A stretch of 64,000 nt of DNA from Pseudomonas lactucae. Lineage in GTDB: Bacteria; Pseudomonadota; Gammaproteobacteria; Pseudomonadales; Pseudomonadaceae. The notes under the pieces were generated by a model. That model made no database searches. It was given only the letters and a program-made list of their open reading frames with translations, and had not been told where the DNA came from. Position 1 is the first letter of the stretch; every line of letters begins with the position of its first letter. Positions 16,951-25,911 of this stretch are shown piece after piece. Location of the stretch: assembly GCF_016937615.1 (NCBI RefSeq), contig NZ_JAFHKI010000088.1, positions 1-64,000 on the forward strand. The letters are read 5' to 3'. The translations under genes and the position numbers were made by a program.

Positions 16951-17322
16951 TCAGCTGTCGAAGGCATCTTTGAGCCAAGTCAGATCAGCTGTGCCTGACG
17001 GGGTGCTGTCCATGGCAACCACATCGAAACGGCAGGGGGAATCGGCCCAGCGAGACTCTTTTTGCAGGAAAAACTGCGCGGCGAGTATCAGCTTCTGACG
17101 CTTGCGCCCGTCGATACTGGCGAGCGCGCCACCCCATTGTGCGTGTTTTCTGTAGCGGACTTCGACGAATACTACTGTATCGCCGTCAAGCATGACCAGA
17201 TCAAGCTCGCCGCGTTTGCACAACCAGTTCTGCGCCAGGAGGCGCAGACCCTGTTGCTGCAAGTGTTGCAGCGCTTGTTGTTCGGCGTCCTTGCCGCTTT
17301 GCGCGCTGGACCGCTCGGGCAT
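16951..17322 (-). CDS. YraN family protein (UPF0102, predicted nuclease fold)
   Basis: 123-aa protein with the restriction-endonuclease-like core of UPF0102: GKDAEQQALQHLQQQG, then NWLCKRGELDLVMLDGDTVVFVEVRYR. The last part supplies the E-x-D and (E)VR(Y)R elements. Its biochemical role is not established. The start at 17322 overlaps the lpoA stop (ATGA), so the two are translationally coupled. A longer frame upstream lies wholly inside lpoA and was not used. Confidence 0.88.
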   Translation of the reverse strand: MPERSSAQSGKDAEQQALQHLQQQGLRLLAQNWLCKRGELDLVMLDGDTVVFVEVRYRKHAQWGGALASIDGRKRQKLILAAQFFLQKESRWADSPCRFDVVAMDSTPSGTADLTWLKDAFDS

Positions 17323-19133
17323 CAGCGCGGGGTGTCCGGCAGGCGCTGGATCTCGCCACCGACAAACTTCGCCCATGGCATCTGGCGGTCAACACGCTGG
17401 TTGGCGCTGATGCCCAGGTTGCCCGAGAGGCCATCAACGCGTGTGTCCGGCAGTGCCTTGAGCTGGCCCAGGCGTGGCGCCAGGCGGTAGGCATCGACGC
17501 CCATCGCGTACAGCCGGCCAAGGCTGCCATTGGCTTGAGGCCATTGTGCAGCGACCTGGTTGCGCAGCGGGTCGGTGGTATTGAGCAGCCAAGGGGTTTC
17601 GCAGAACATCACGTTGGTCATGTCCAGGTACTGGTTGCGATCACCGCTGGCACTGAAGACATGGGATGTCGCATACACCGGCACATCACCGGCGTACTGG
17701 AAGTTCAGGGTCGGCTTGATCTGCTGGGCCAGTTGCGGGGTGACGGCCAGGAAGATGAACTCGATGTCCTGGCGACGCGACGGTTGTGCCGCTACGTCGG
17801 TACCGACGGTGCTTTGCAGGCTTTTGGCGCGGCCTTCGCTCTTGCGCAGTTGGAACAGGTCTGCGATCTGCTGGGCCAGGGCCACCGGCTGGTCGACATA
17901 CTCGACACCCATGACGGTGCCGCCATTGGCTTCCCAATCCTGGCGGAAAGCTTTGTAGACACGCTCACCCCATTCACCACGCGGCACCATGGCAGCGGCG
18001 CGGTGCAGGCCGTCGGCGCGGGCTCGGCGTGACACTTCACGGGCTTCGTCCTCGGCGGCCAGACCGAACTGGAACAATTGGGCCGGGCCTTGATCCGTTT
18101 CGCTGTAGTTCAGCGCCAGGGTCGTGATCGGCAATTGGGCGCGTGCGCTGAGTTGCTTGACCAGCGGTTTCTCCAGTGGGCCGACCACCAACTGCACGCC
18201 GGCGGCCTGGGCCTTGGCGTAGAATTCGTCGATGGAGGTCAGGCGCGAGCTGTCATAGAACTCGATGACCGGCGGCTTTTGCCCGGCTTGTTCGGCCTGG
18301 TAGTGGGCGGCCATGAAGCCTTCGCGCAGCGCCTTGCCGACGGAGGCGAGGGGGCCGTCCTGTGGCAGCAACAAGGCGATCTTGTTCAGCGGCTGGCTGG
18401 CCAGTTCCTTGAGCTTGGTCAGCGGAGTCGGCAGTTGCACCGCCGCAGGGTGCCCAGGGTTCTGCGCGCGCCAGGTGTCGATGGCCGCTTGTTGCTGCTC
18501 CAGCGTGCCGGCGCCCTTGACCGCCTGGGCCAGGGTGATCCAGCCGTCCAGCACAGGGTTGCCACTGGTCTGCAACTGTTCGGCAGGCAAGGCGGCAATC
18601 AAGGTCCAGATGGCTTCGTGATTGCTCTTGGCGGCATCACCTGTCAGCAATGGTGCCATGGCGACACGCTCGCGAGCCGCGGCCAGGATCTGGCCATCGG
18701 CTTCATAAGCGCGGGCGTGCACGGTGCCGGTCCGGATCTGCTGTTCTGCCGGCAGCTCCTTGAGGCTCTGCAGACTCGGGTGGTTCAAGGCGGTCAACGC
18801 CGCCTTCGGCTGGTTACGACCCATGGCCAATTCGGCGGCGAGCGTGCTGGCGAATATCTGCGCGGCAGGCTTGAGGGCATCCAGGGGCACTTGCGCAAGA
18901 ATCTGCGACGAGCGGCCAGGGTTGTTCTGGCGGTAGGCCATGTCAGCCGCACTCAGGCGCAGCAATGCGGCCTTTTCTGGCGTCTTGGCGGTGGCGGCCT
19001 GTTCGAGCAGTTGCTCGATACTGGCATCCGGGGTCCGTGGAAGGTCGCCAAGGCTGGACGAGGGCGAGCTGGCGCAGGCGGCCAGCAAGGCAGCGAGGCA
19101 GAGGGCGGAGAGCAGCCGCAGGCAAGCGATCAT
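17322..19133 (-). CDS. lpoA: Penicillin-binding protein activator LpoA
   Basis: 603-aa outer-membrane lipoprotein that spans the periplasm to stimulate class A PBPs. Signal peptide with lipobox LLAAC near residue 20, an N-terminal TPR-like helical part (about 30-250) and a C-terminal periplasmic-binding-protein-type fold (about 260-600) beginning KIALLLPQDGPLASVGKAL. ATG 19133 is preferred over 19157 because it gives a standard signal peptide. It heads the lpoA-yraN-gmhA-BON operon and is divergent from rsmI. Confidence 0.9.
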   Translation of the reverse strand: MIACLRLLSALCLAALLAACASSPSSSLGDLPRTPDASIEQLLEQAATAKTPEKAALLRLSAADMAYRQNNPGRSSQILAQVPLDALKPAAQIFASTLAAELAMGRNQPKAALTALNHPSLQSLKELPAEQQIRTGTVHARAYEADGQILAAARERVAMAPLLTGDAAKSNHEAIWTLIAALPAEQLQTSGNPVLDGWITLAQAVKGAGTLEQQQAAIDTWRAQNPGHPAAVQLPTPLTKLKELASQPLNKIALLLPQDGPLASVGKALREGFMAAHYQAEQAGQKPPVIEFYDSSRLTSIDEFYAKAQAAGVQLVVGPLEKPLVKQLSARAQLPITTLALNYSETDQGPAQLFQFGLAAEDEAREVSRRARADGLHRAAAMVPRGEWGERVYKAFRQDWEANGGTVMGVEYVDQPVALAQQIADLFQLRKSEGRAKSLQSTVGTDVAAQPSRRQDIEFIFLAVTPQLAQQIKPTLNFQYAGDVPVYATSHVFSASGDRNQYLDMTNVMFCETPWLLNTTDPLRNQVAAQWPQANGSLGRLYAMGVDAYRLAPRLGQLKALPDTRVDGLSGNLGISANQRVDRQMPWAKFVGGEIQRLPDTPR

Positions 19134-19282
19134 GTAAGTGTTCCTGATACCGATCAAATTAGCGTGGAAGTGTACCCAAGCACTGGCCCAGGCGCGATGT
19201 TACTGGTGTGAAACCGTCGATTTAGGTCGTGCAAATGTTGCTATGGGTGATCAACGGCTGAAAGGGTATCGGCCGTGATGGC

Positions 19283-19311
19283 ATATTTTAAACGCGTCTA
19301 CGCGCTACAAT
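19283..19311 (+). promoter_or_regulatory. Putative promoter of rsmI
   Basis: TACAAT (19306-19311) is a good -10; an A/T-rich ATATTT-like -35 lies about 17-18 bp upstream and is weak. Transcription would start near 19318, leaving a leader of about 25 bases. Confidence 0.4.
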
Positions 19312-19342
19312 GTGGCTTTTGCCAATCATCGAGGTGTGCGTT

Positions 19343-20215
19343 TTGACTGCTCCAGGTCCTTTGAATTCCACTGCAGGCTCGCTTTTTGTCGTGGCGACGC
19401 CCATTGGCAACCTGGACGACATCAGTGCCCGAGCGCTGAAAGTGCTGCGCGAGGTCAAATTGATCGCGGCGGAAGACACGCGACACTCCCAACGGTTGAT
19501 GCAGCATTTTGGTATCAGCACCCCATTAGCGGCATGCCACGAGCATAACGAGCGCGAAGAGGGCAGTCGTTTTATCGTTCGGCTGCTGGCCGGCGACGAT
19601 GTGGCGCTGATCTCCGACGCGGGGACGCCGCTGATTTCCGATCCCGGCTACCACCTGGTGCGCCAGGCGCGGGCGGCGGGTATCAATGTAGTGCCTGTTC
19701 CGGGTGCGTGCGCGCTGATCGCGGCATTGTCGGCGGCGGGGCTGCCCTCCGATCGTTTTATTTTCGAAGGTTTCCTGCCGGCCAAGGCGGTGGGACGGCG
19801 TGCCCGTCTGCAGGCGGTAAAGGAAGAGCCGCGCACGCTTATCTTCTATGAAGCCCCGCACCGTATCCTGGAATGCCTGCAGGACATGGAGCTGGTTTTC
19901 GGTGGCGAGCGCTTGGCGTTGCTGGCGCGTGAACTGACCAAGACTTTTGAAACGCTCAAAGGCTTGCCGCTTGAAGAGCTGCGTGCGTTTGTCGAGGGTG
20001 ACAGCAATCAGCAGCGCGGTGAGTGCGTGGTATTGGTGGCGGGCTGGACCGCGCCAGAGGCTGAAGATGCCGTCGGCAGCGAGGCCATGCGCGTGCTGGA
20101 CCTGCTGCTCAAGGAAATGCCGCTCAAACGCGCGGCCGCCCTGGCTGCGGAGATAACCGGCGTGCGCAAGAACGTGTTGTATCAGGTGGCGCTGGATAAG
20201 CAGAAAGCCGAATAG
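19343..20215 (+). CDS. rsmI: 16S rRNA (cytidine(1402)-2'-O)-methyltransferase RsmI
   Basis: 290-aa tetrapyrrole-methylase-fold enzyme; with RsmH it makes m4Cm1402 in the ribosomal P site. N-terminal motif SLFVVATPIGNLDDISARAL, then AAEDTRHSQRL, then the SAM-binding ALISDAGTPLISDPGY and PVPGACALIAALSAAGLPSD. There is no ATG at the conserved start. TTG 19343 (MTAPGPL) has CGAGGT 7-8 bases upstream and is preferred; GTG 19334 is an alternative. Its partner gene rsmH lies only 1.3 kb downstream in the dcw cluster. Confidence 0.9.
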   Translation: MTAPGPLNSTAGSLFVVATPIGNLDDISARALKVLREVKLIAAEDTRHSQRLMQHFGISTPLAACHEHNEREEGSRFIVRLLAGDDVALISDAGTPLISDPGYHLVRQARAAGINVVPVPGACALIAALSAAGLPSDRFIFEGFLPAKAVGRRARLQAVKEEPRTLIFYEAPHRILECLQDMELVFGGERLALLARELTKTFETLKGLPLEELRAFVEGDSNQQRGECVVLVAGWTAPEAEDAVGSEAMRVLDLLLKEMPLKRAAALAAEITGVRKNVLYQVALDKQKAE

Positions 20216-20273
20216 TTCCGGGTTTGAACCGGTATTTCGTCTGAACGTGATAGCAATGGCCCACTTTTAATAC

Positions 20274-20301
20274 TTGTCCTGAGACCGCCGTGCCGTTAAC
20301 C
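20274..20301 (+). promoter_or_regulatory. Putative rnpB promoter
   Basis: TTGTCC (20274-20279) and TTAACC (20296-20301) with a 16-bp spacer sit at the right distance from the 5' end of the RNase P RNA. Confidence 0.35.
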
Positions 20302-20309
20302 TGCGCGGC

Positions 20310-20663
20310 GGAGAGTCGATTGGACAGTCGCTGCCCTCTATGAAAATTAGGGGGGGGAGGAAAGTCCGGGCTCCATAGGGCGAAGTGCCAGGTAATGCCT
20401 GGGAGGCGTGAGCCTACGGAAAGTGCCACAGAAAATAACCGCCTAAGCGCTTCGGTGCCGGTAAGGGTGAAAAGGTGCGGTAAGAGCGCACCGCACGACT
20501 GGCAACAGTTCGTGGCTAGGTAAACCCCACTTGGAGCAAGACCAAATAGGGTCCCAAGGCGTGGCCCGCGCTGGGACCGGGTAGGTTGCTAAAGATGTCC
20601 AGTGATGGCCATCGTAGACGAATGACTGTTCAAGACAGAACCCGGCTTACAGATCGACTCTCC
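20310..20663 (+). ncRNA. rnpB: RNase P RNA (bacterial class A)
   Basis: Catalytic RNA that matures tRNA 5' ends. The P1 helix GGAGAGTCGAT (20310-20320) pairs with ATCGACTCTCC (20653-20663). Between them are the invariant GAGGAAAGTCCGGGCTCC, CAGGTAATGCCTGG, the conserved AGAAAATAACCGCC-type core and the 3' ACAGAACCCGGCTTA. A T-rich stretch follows. This is the normal Pseudomonas form with a run of eight G's before GAGGAAAG. Confidence 0.97.
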
Positions 20664-20913
20664 ACCTTTTTCTTCTGTCAGGCCTCTGGCAGAAAACCGG
20701 TAGTAACGCAAGAATCCCTCCCTGCCAAATCAATGGCAGATGCGTCTTCGTAATACCAAAAAAATCTTACTCTTAATAAATCACTTTAACTTTAAGTCGC
20801 AGCTCTTTGAGCTGTCAGCGCTTGCTGAGTCAAAAACCTCGCCGAACTCCGGTTTCTCCTCCTTTTACGCTCCTAAATCTCCGTTCTGTAAGGCTTTTCC
20901 TTGAATCCGTGCC
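20664..20913. other. Intergenic region between rnpB and the mraZ promoter
   Basis: About 250 bp, clearly A/T-richer than its surroundings. Six-frame reading shows no plausible gene. A small hairpin (TTCTGTCAG-GCCT-CTGGCAGAA, about 20672-20695) follows the T run after rnpB and may help end its transcription. No other element is recognisable. Confidence 0.5.
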
Positions 20914-20943
20914 TTGACGGTGTGGTGGGCGCATTCCTATAGT
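20914..20943 (+). promoter_or_regulatory. Sigma70 promoter of the dcw cluster (PmraZ)
   Basis: TTGACG (20914-20919) and TATAGT (20938-20943) with an 18-bp spacer form the best promoter in the window. It lies about 75 bp before mraZ, and transcription would begin near 20950, immediately at the MraZ operator. Confidence 0.8.
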
Positions 20944-20951
20944 GTGCGCAA

Positions 20952-20976
20952 GTGGCGGAAAGTGGCACAAAGTGGG
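20952..20976 (+). promoter_or_regulatory. MraZ operator (three GTGG repeats)
   Basis: GTGGC, GTGGC and GTGGG start at 20952, 20962 and 20972, exactly 10 bp apart. This matches the direct-repeat box recognised by MraZ, which represses its own operon. The repeats lie at and just after the predicted transcription start, consistent with autorepression. Confidence 0.82.
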
Positions 20977-21017
20977 TTTTTTTGACGTAAAACGCTAAAA
21001 TTTGGAGAAACGCATCT

Positions 21018-21473
21018 GTGTTTCGCGGAGCTAACGCTATCAGTCTCGATGCAAAAGGCCGTCTCGCCATGCCGAGCCGGTATCGTGACGAGCTGATTTC
21101 GCGAAGTTCCGGACAGTTGATCATCACGATCGATGCCGTTGACCCTTGTTTATGTGTTTACCCCCTCGATGAGTGGGAGTTGATTGAAACCAAGTTGCGC
21201 GCCCTGCCTTCATTGCGTGAAGAAAACCGCCGCCTGCAGCGTTTGCTGATCGGTAATGCCGTCGACCTCGAACTCGATGGCAGCGGTCGTTTCCTGGTGC
21301 CGCCGCGTCTGCGCGAGTACGCCAAGCTGGATAAGCGCGCAATGCTGGTCGGCCAACTGAACAAGTTCCAATTGTGGGACGAAGATGCCTGGGATGCTGT
21401 TTCGGCAGCTGACCTGGCTGCTATTCAACAACCGGGCGCCATGCCTGATGAACTGCGTGATTTGATCCTGTGA
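21018..21473 (+). CDS. mraZ: Transcriptional regulator MraZ
   Basis: 151-aa DNA-binding protein with two SpoVT/AbrB-like halves: FRGANAISLDAKGRLAMPSRYRD at the N-terminus and AVDLELDGSGRFLVPPRLRE in the middle. It forms large ring oligomers and represses the dcw promoter by binding GTGGG repeats. GTG 21018 is used, with TTGGAG 11 bases upstream. It is the first gene of the cluster; the next gene starts inside its stop codon. Confidence 0.95.
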   Translation: MFRGANAISLDAKGRLAMPSRYRDELISRSSGQLIITIDAVDPCLCVYPLDEWELIETKLRALPSLREENRRLQRLLIGNAVDLELDGSGRFLVPPRLREYAKLDKRAMLVGQLNKFQLWDEDAWDAVSAADLAAIQQPGAMPDELRDLIL

Positions 21474-22416
21474 CTATTGATAGCGGCTTTAACCACATCA
21501 CCGTACTGCTTGACGAAGCCGTTGAGGCTCTCGCCGTACGCGCGGATGGCTGCTATCTGGACGGTACCTTCGGCAGGGGTGGGCACAGCCGGTTGATACT
21601 CAGCCAGCTCGGGCCGGCGGCAAACTTCTCGGGTTTGACAAAGACCCTCAAGCGATTGCCACCGGGCAAGCGCTGGCGGCCGAAGACGGCCGCTTTGTCG
21701 TTGTGCAGCGCAGCTTTGCCGAGCTGGGCGCCGAAGTGGCCGAGCGCGGCATGGCAGGCAAGGTGGCCGGGGTTCTGCTCGACCTCGGCGTGTCGTCGCC
21801 ACAGCTCGATGATCCGGAGCGCGGCTTCAGTTTCATGAACGACGGCCCCCTCGACATGCGCATGGACCCTACCCGTGGGGTCAGCGCCGCACAATTCATC
21901 GCCACCGCGCCGGTGGAAGAAATTGCCCGTGTGTTCAAAGAGTACGGTGAAGAGCGCTTTGCCGGGCGCATGGCCCGTGCCGTGGTCGAGCGCCGCGAGC
22001 TCCAGCCGTTCGAGCGCACCGCCGACCTGGCCGAAGTGCTCAAGGTTGCCAACCCCGCCTGGGAAAAGGGCAAGAACCCGGCGACCCGCGCGTTCCAGGG
22101 CCTGCGCATTCACGTCAACAACGAATTAGGTGATCTGGAAGCCGGCCTTGAGGCTGCGCTGGAGGCCTTGGAAGTGGGCGGTCGTCTGGTGGTGATCAGC
22201 TTCCATTCCCTGGAAGACCGGATCGTCAAGCTGTTCATGCGTCGCCTGGTCAAGGGCGAATCCGACAACCTGCCCCGCAACCTGCCGGTACGTTTCGAAG
22301 CCTTTGTGCCAAAAATCAAGATCCATGGCAAAGCGCAGTTCGCCTCTGAAGCTGAACTCAAGGCCAACCCACGCTCGCGCAGTGCCGTCATGCGTGTCGC
22401 GGAGAAGTTGCGGTGA
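21470..22416 (+). CDS. rsmH: 16S rRNA (cytosine(1402)-N4)-methyltransferase RsmH, frameshifted as read
   Basis: Starts at GTG 21470, overlapping the mraZ stop. The N-terminus FNHITVLLDEAVEAL and the SAM motif YLDGTFGRGGHS are normal up to QLGP near 21616. The frame is then lost at CCGGCGG, where one G is missing from the expected CCGGGCGG. Adding it gives GGKLLGFDKDPQA and joins the frame ending at 22416, for 315 aa (normal length). The downstream part contains the conserved LLDLGVSSPQLDD and SFHSLEDR. RsmH makes m4C1402 with RsmI. A sequencing error is the likely cause. Confidence 0.9.
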
Positions 22417-22706
22417 GCAAGCTGTTCGCCAAGCCCCTCCCGGGCGGCAGCTTCTTCATGTTGCTGCTGTTTATCGGCGTGCTGGTGTCCGCGATCGCGG
22501 TGTCCTACAGCGCCCACTGGAATCGCCAGTTGCTTAACACCCTGTACGGGGAGTTGAGCGTGCGTGACAAGGCGCAGGCCGAGTGGGGTCGCTTGATTCT
22601 GGAACAAAGCACCTGGACGGCCCATAGCCGTATCGAAGTGCTGGCCACCGAGCAGCTGAAAATGCACATTCCGGGCGCGGCCGAAGTTCGGATGGTGGCG
22701 CCATGA
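22413..22706 (+). CDS. ftsL: Cell division protein FtsL
   Basis: 97-aa bitopic inner-membrane protein: a short cytoplasmic N-terminus, one membrane helix (FMLLLFIGVLVSAIAVSYSA, about residues 14-33), then a periplasmic coiled coil. It forms FtsQLB with FtsB and FtsQ and activates the FtsWI septal synthase. Its start overlaps the rsmH stop and its end overlaps the ftsI start, typical for this position. Confidence 0.92.
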   Translation: MSKLFAKPLPGGSFFMLLLFIGVLVSAIAVSYSAHWNRQLLNTLYGELSVRDKAQAEWGRLILEQSTWTAHSRIEVLATEQLKMHIPGAAEVRMVAP

Positions 22707-24448
22707 TGAAACTCGAAGGGGCACTCTACCCTTGGCGCTTCCGCTTGATGCTCGGCTTGCTGGCCTTGATGGTGGGCGCGATCGTCTGGCGCATCTTCGA
22801 CCTGCAGGTGGTCGACCGTGACTTCCTGATCGGTCAAGGCGATGCGCGCAGCCTGCGTCATATCCAGATTCCTGCGCATCGCGGCCTGATTACCGATCGT
22901 AATGGCGAGCCTCTGGCCGTCAGCACACCGGTCACTACCCTGTGGGCAAACGCCAAGGAATTGCAGGTGGCCAAGGATCGCTGGCCGGCGCTCGCCGCAG
23001 CCCTGGGGCAAGACCCTAAAGCCTTGGCCGAACGTCTTGAAGCCCAGGCCAATAAAGAATTCATTTACCTGGTTCGTGGCCTCACCCCCGAACAAGGCCA
23101 GCAGGTGCTCGACCTTAAAGTCCCCGGTGTCTATGGCATCGAGGAATTTCGTCGTTTCTACCCGGCCGGCGAGACCACGGCGCATATGGTGGGCTTTACC
23201 GACATCGACGATCACGGTCGCGAAGGTGTGGAGCTGGCCTACGATGAATGGCTGGCCGGCGTTCCCGGCAAACGACAAGTCATCAAGGATCGGCGCGGCA
23301 GACTGATCAAGGATGTCCAGGTCACCAAAAACGCCAAGGCCGGCAAGCCCTTGGCGTTGTCGATTGACCTGCGCCTGCAGTACCTGGCCAACCGCGAGCT
23401 GCGCAACGCGATCATCGAGAACGGCGCCAAGGCCGGCAGCCTGGTGATCATGGACGTCAAGACCGGCGAGATTCTCGCCATGGTCAACCAGCCGACCTAT
23501 AACCCGAACAACCGTCGCAACCTGCAACCGGCGATGATGCGCAACCGCGCCATGATCGACGTGTTCGAGCCGGGTTCGACCATGAAAGCCATCTCCATGA
23601 GTGCCGCTCTCGAAACCGGACGCTGGAAACCCAGCGACAAGGTCGAGGTGTATCCAGGCACCTTACAGTTGGGCAAATACACCATTCGAGACGTGTCGCG
23701 CACCGAAGGTCCGGTACTGGATCTGACAGGTATCCTGATCAACTCCAGTAACGTGGGCATGAGCAAGGTCGCCTTCGATATCGGCGGCGAGACCATCTAC
23801 CACCTGGCGCAGAAAATCGGCCTGGGCCAACCCACCGGCCTGGATTTCCCAGGTGAGCGCGTCGGCAACCTGCCGAACTACCGCGACTGGAAAAAAGCCG
23901 AGACCGCCACGCTTTCCTACGGTTACGGCCTGTCGGTGACCGCGATCCAACTGGCGCACGCCTTCTCGGTATTGGCCAACAATGGCCGCATGGTGCCGTT
24001 GAGCCTGATCCACGTCGACGAAGCGCCGAAAGCCACCCAGGTGATTCCGGAAAACGTCGCCAAGACCATGCAAGGCATGCTGCAACAAGTGATCGAAGCA
24101 CCGCGCGGTGTGTTCCGCGCCCAGGTGCCGGCGTATCACGTGGCAGGCAAGTCCGGTACCGCGCGTAAAACCTCGGTGGGCACCAAGGGTTATGCCGAAA
24201 ACTCATACCGTTCGCTGTTCGCCGGCTTCGGCCCGATGAGCGACCCGCGCTATGCCATCGTCGTGGTGATCGACGAACCGAGCAAGGCCGGTTACTTCGG
24301 CGGCCTGGTATCGGCGCCGGTGTTCAGCAAAGTGATGTCCGGCACCCTGCGCCTGATGAACATCACGCCGGACAACCTGCCGCCGACCCAACAAGCGAAC
24401 GCCGGGCCACCGGCCGCTGTTGTCAAAGCCAATGGAGGGCGCGGCTGA
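22703..24448 (+). CDS. ftsI: Peptidoglycan transpeptidase FtsI (PBP3)
   Basis: 581-aa class B penicillin-binding protein, the septal transpeptidase partner of FtsW. N-terminal membrane anchor (about residues 13-33), dimerisation/pedestal domain, then the transpeptidase domain. The domain carries the catalytic SxxK (Ser292, EPGSTMKA), the SxN triad (SSNVG) and KSGT (AGKSGTARK). The lengths and Ser position match P. aeruginosa FtsI, which acts at Ser294. This is the target of aztreonam and related beta-lactams. It overlaps ftsL and murE by a few bases. Confidence 0.96.
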   Translation: MMKLEGALYPWRFRLMLGLLALMVGAIVWRIFDLQVVDRDFLIGQGDARSLRHIQIPAHRGLITDRNGEPLAVSTPVTTLWANAKELQVAKDRWPALAAALGQDPKALAERLEAQANKEFIYLVRGLTPEQGQQVLDLKVPGVYGIEEFRRFYPAGETTAHMVGFTDIDDHGREGVELAYDEWLAGVPGKRQVIKDRRGRLIKDVQVTKNAKAGKPLALSIDLRLQYLANRELRNAIIENGAKAGSLVIMDVKTGEILAMVNQPTYNPNNRRNLQPAMMRNRAMIDVFEPGSTMKAISMSAALETGRWKPSDKVEVYPGTLQLGKYTIRDVSRTEGPVLDLTGILINSSNVGMSKVAFDIGGETIYHLAQKIGLGQPTGLDFPGERVGNLPNYRDWKKAETATLSYGYGLSVTAIQLAHAFSVLANNGRMVPLSLIHVDEAPKATQVIPENVAKTMQGMLQQVIEAPRGVFRAQVPAYHVAGKSGTARKTSVGTKGYAENSYRSLFAGFGPMSDPRYAIVVVIDEPSKAGYFGGLVSAPVFSKVMSGTLRLMNITPDNLPPTQQANAGPPAAVVKANGGRG

Positions 24449-25911
24449 TGTCTCTTAGCCTGAACAAGATTTTTGCCCATGCCGGCCGCGATCTGCTGAT
24501 TCGCGAGCTGACCCTGGACAGCCGTAATGTGCGCGCCGGTGACCTGTTCCTGGCCGTGCCGGGCGGTAAGTTCGATGGCCGTGCGCACATCGCCGATGCC
24601 TTGCAGCGTGGCGCGGCGGCCGTGGCTTATGAAGTGGACGGCGCCACCGTGCTGCCGATCACCGACGTGCCGCTGATTCCGGTCAAGGGGCTGGCCAAGC
24701 AACTGTCCGATATCGCCGGGCGCTTCTATGGCGAACCGAGCCGCCACCTCAACCTGGTGGGCGTGACGGGCACCAACGGCAAGACCAGCGTGACCCAATT
24801 GGTCGCCCAGGCCCTCGATCTGCTGGGCCAGCATTGCGGCATCGTCGGCACCCTGGGCACCGGTTTCTACGGCGCGCTGCAAAGCGGCCTGCACACCACG
24901 CCGAACCCGATTGCCGTGCAAGCGACCCTGGCTGACCTGAAGAAGGCCGGTGCCAAGGCGGTTGCCATGGAAGTGTCGTCCCACGGTCTGGACCAGGGCC
25001 GCGTCACCGCACTGGCATTTGACGTGGCAGTGATGACCAACCTGTCCCGCGATCACCTGGATTACCACGGCACCATGGAGGCGTATGCCGCCGCCAAGGC
25101 CAAGCTTTTTGCCTGGAATGACCTCAAGTGCCGGGTGGTGAACCTGGACGATGAGTTCGGTCGCCACCTGGCCGCCCAAGACAGCGAGTCGCGCCTGATC
25201 AGCTACAGCCTGCAGGATTCCAGCGCGTACCTGTATTGCCGCGAAGCCCAGTTCAACGACGAAGGCGTGCGCGCCACCCTGGTGACGCCACAAGGCGAGC
25301 ACCACCTGCGCAGCACCTTGCTCGGTCGTTTCAACCTGAGCAACGTGCTCGCCGCCATCGGCGCCTTGCTTGGCCTGGACTACGCCCTCGACGAAATTCT
25401 CAAGGTATTGCCCAAGCTCGAAGGCCCGGCCGGCCGCATGCAACGCCTGGGCGGCGGTGAGCAGCCGCTGGTGGTGGTCGATTATGCCCACACCCCGGAT
25501 GCCCTGGAAAAAGTCCTCGAAGCCCTGCGCCCTCACGCCAAAGGCAAGCTGCTGTGCCTGTTCGGTTGCGGCGGTGATCGCGATCGCGGCAAGCGCCCGT
25601 TGATGGCCGAGATCGTCGAGCGCCTGGCCGATGGCGTGCTGGTCACCGATGACAACCCGCGTACTGAAGACCCGGGCCAGATTTTCGACGATATCCGCGC
25701 AGGCTTCAAAGACGCGTCCAAGGCCGCCTTTGTTGCCGGTCGCGGTGCCGCCATTGCCCAATTGATCGCCAGCGCCAGTGCTGACGACGTGGTGGTGTTG
25801 GCCGGTAAAGGTCACGAGGACTACCAGGAAATCAACGGCGAGCGTCACGCCTTTTCCGATCTGGTCGAGGCCGATCATGCCCTGACCGCCTGGGAGGTTG
25901 CCCATGCTTAA
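24448..25911 (+). CDS. murE: UDP-MurNAc-tripeptide ligase MurE (meso-DAP adding)
   Basis: 487-aa Mur ligase that adds meso-diaminopimelate to UDP-MurNAc-L-Ala-D-Glu. The ATP-binding loop is GVTGTNGKTSVTQL; the substrate-specificity motif DNPR is present in VLVTDDNPRTEDP, which marks meso-DAP rather than lysine as the substrate. Other conserved parts are EVSSHGLDQGRV and VDYAHTPDALEKVL. The ATG overlaps the ftsI stop. Confidence 0.95.
   Translation: MSLSLNKIFAHAGRDLLIRELTLDSRNVRAGDLFLAVPGGKFDGRAHIADALQRGAAAVAYEVDGATVLPITDVPLIPVKGLAKQLSDIAGRFYGEPSRHLNLVGVTGTNGKTSVTQLVAQALDLLGQHCGIVGTLGTGFYGALQSGLHTTPNPIAVQATLADLKKAGAKAVAMEVSSHGLDQGRVTALAFDVAVMTNLSRDHLDYHGTMEAYAAAKAKLFAWNDLKCRVVNLDDEFGRHLAAQDSESRLISYSLQDSSAYLYCREAQFNDEGVRATLVTPQGEHHLRSTLLGRFNLSNVLAAIGALLGLDYALDEILKVLPKLEGPAGRMQRLGGGEQPLVVVDYAHTPDALEKVLEALRPHAKGKLLCLFGCGGDRDRGKRPLMAEIVERLADGVLVTDDNPRTEDPGQIFDDIRAGFKDASKAAFVAGRGAAIAQLIASASADDVVVLAGKGHEDYQEINGERHAFSDLVEADHALTAWEVAHA

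Noticed and set aside
20672..20695. Rho-independent terminator after rnpB
   Set aside because: The hairpin has no T run after it; the T-rich run instead precedes it, so it is mentioned only as a possible aid to termination.
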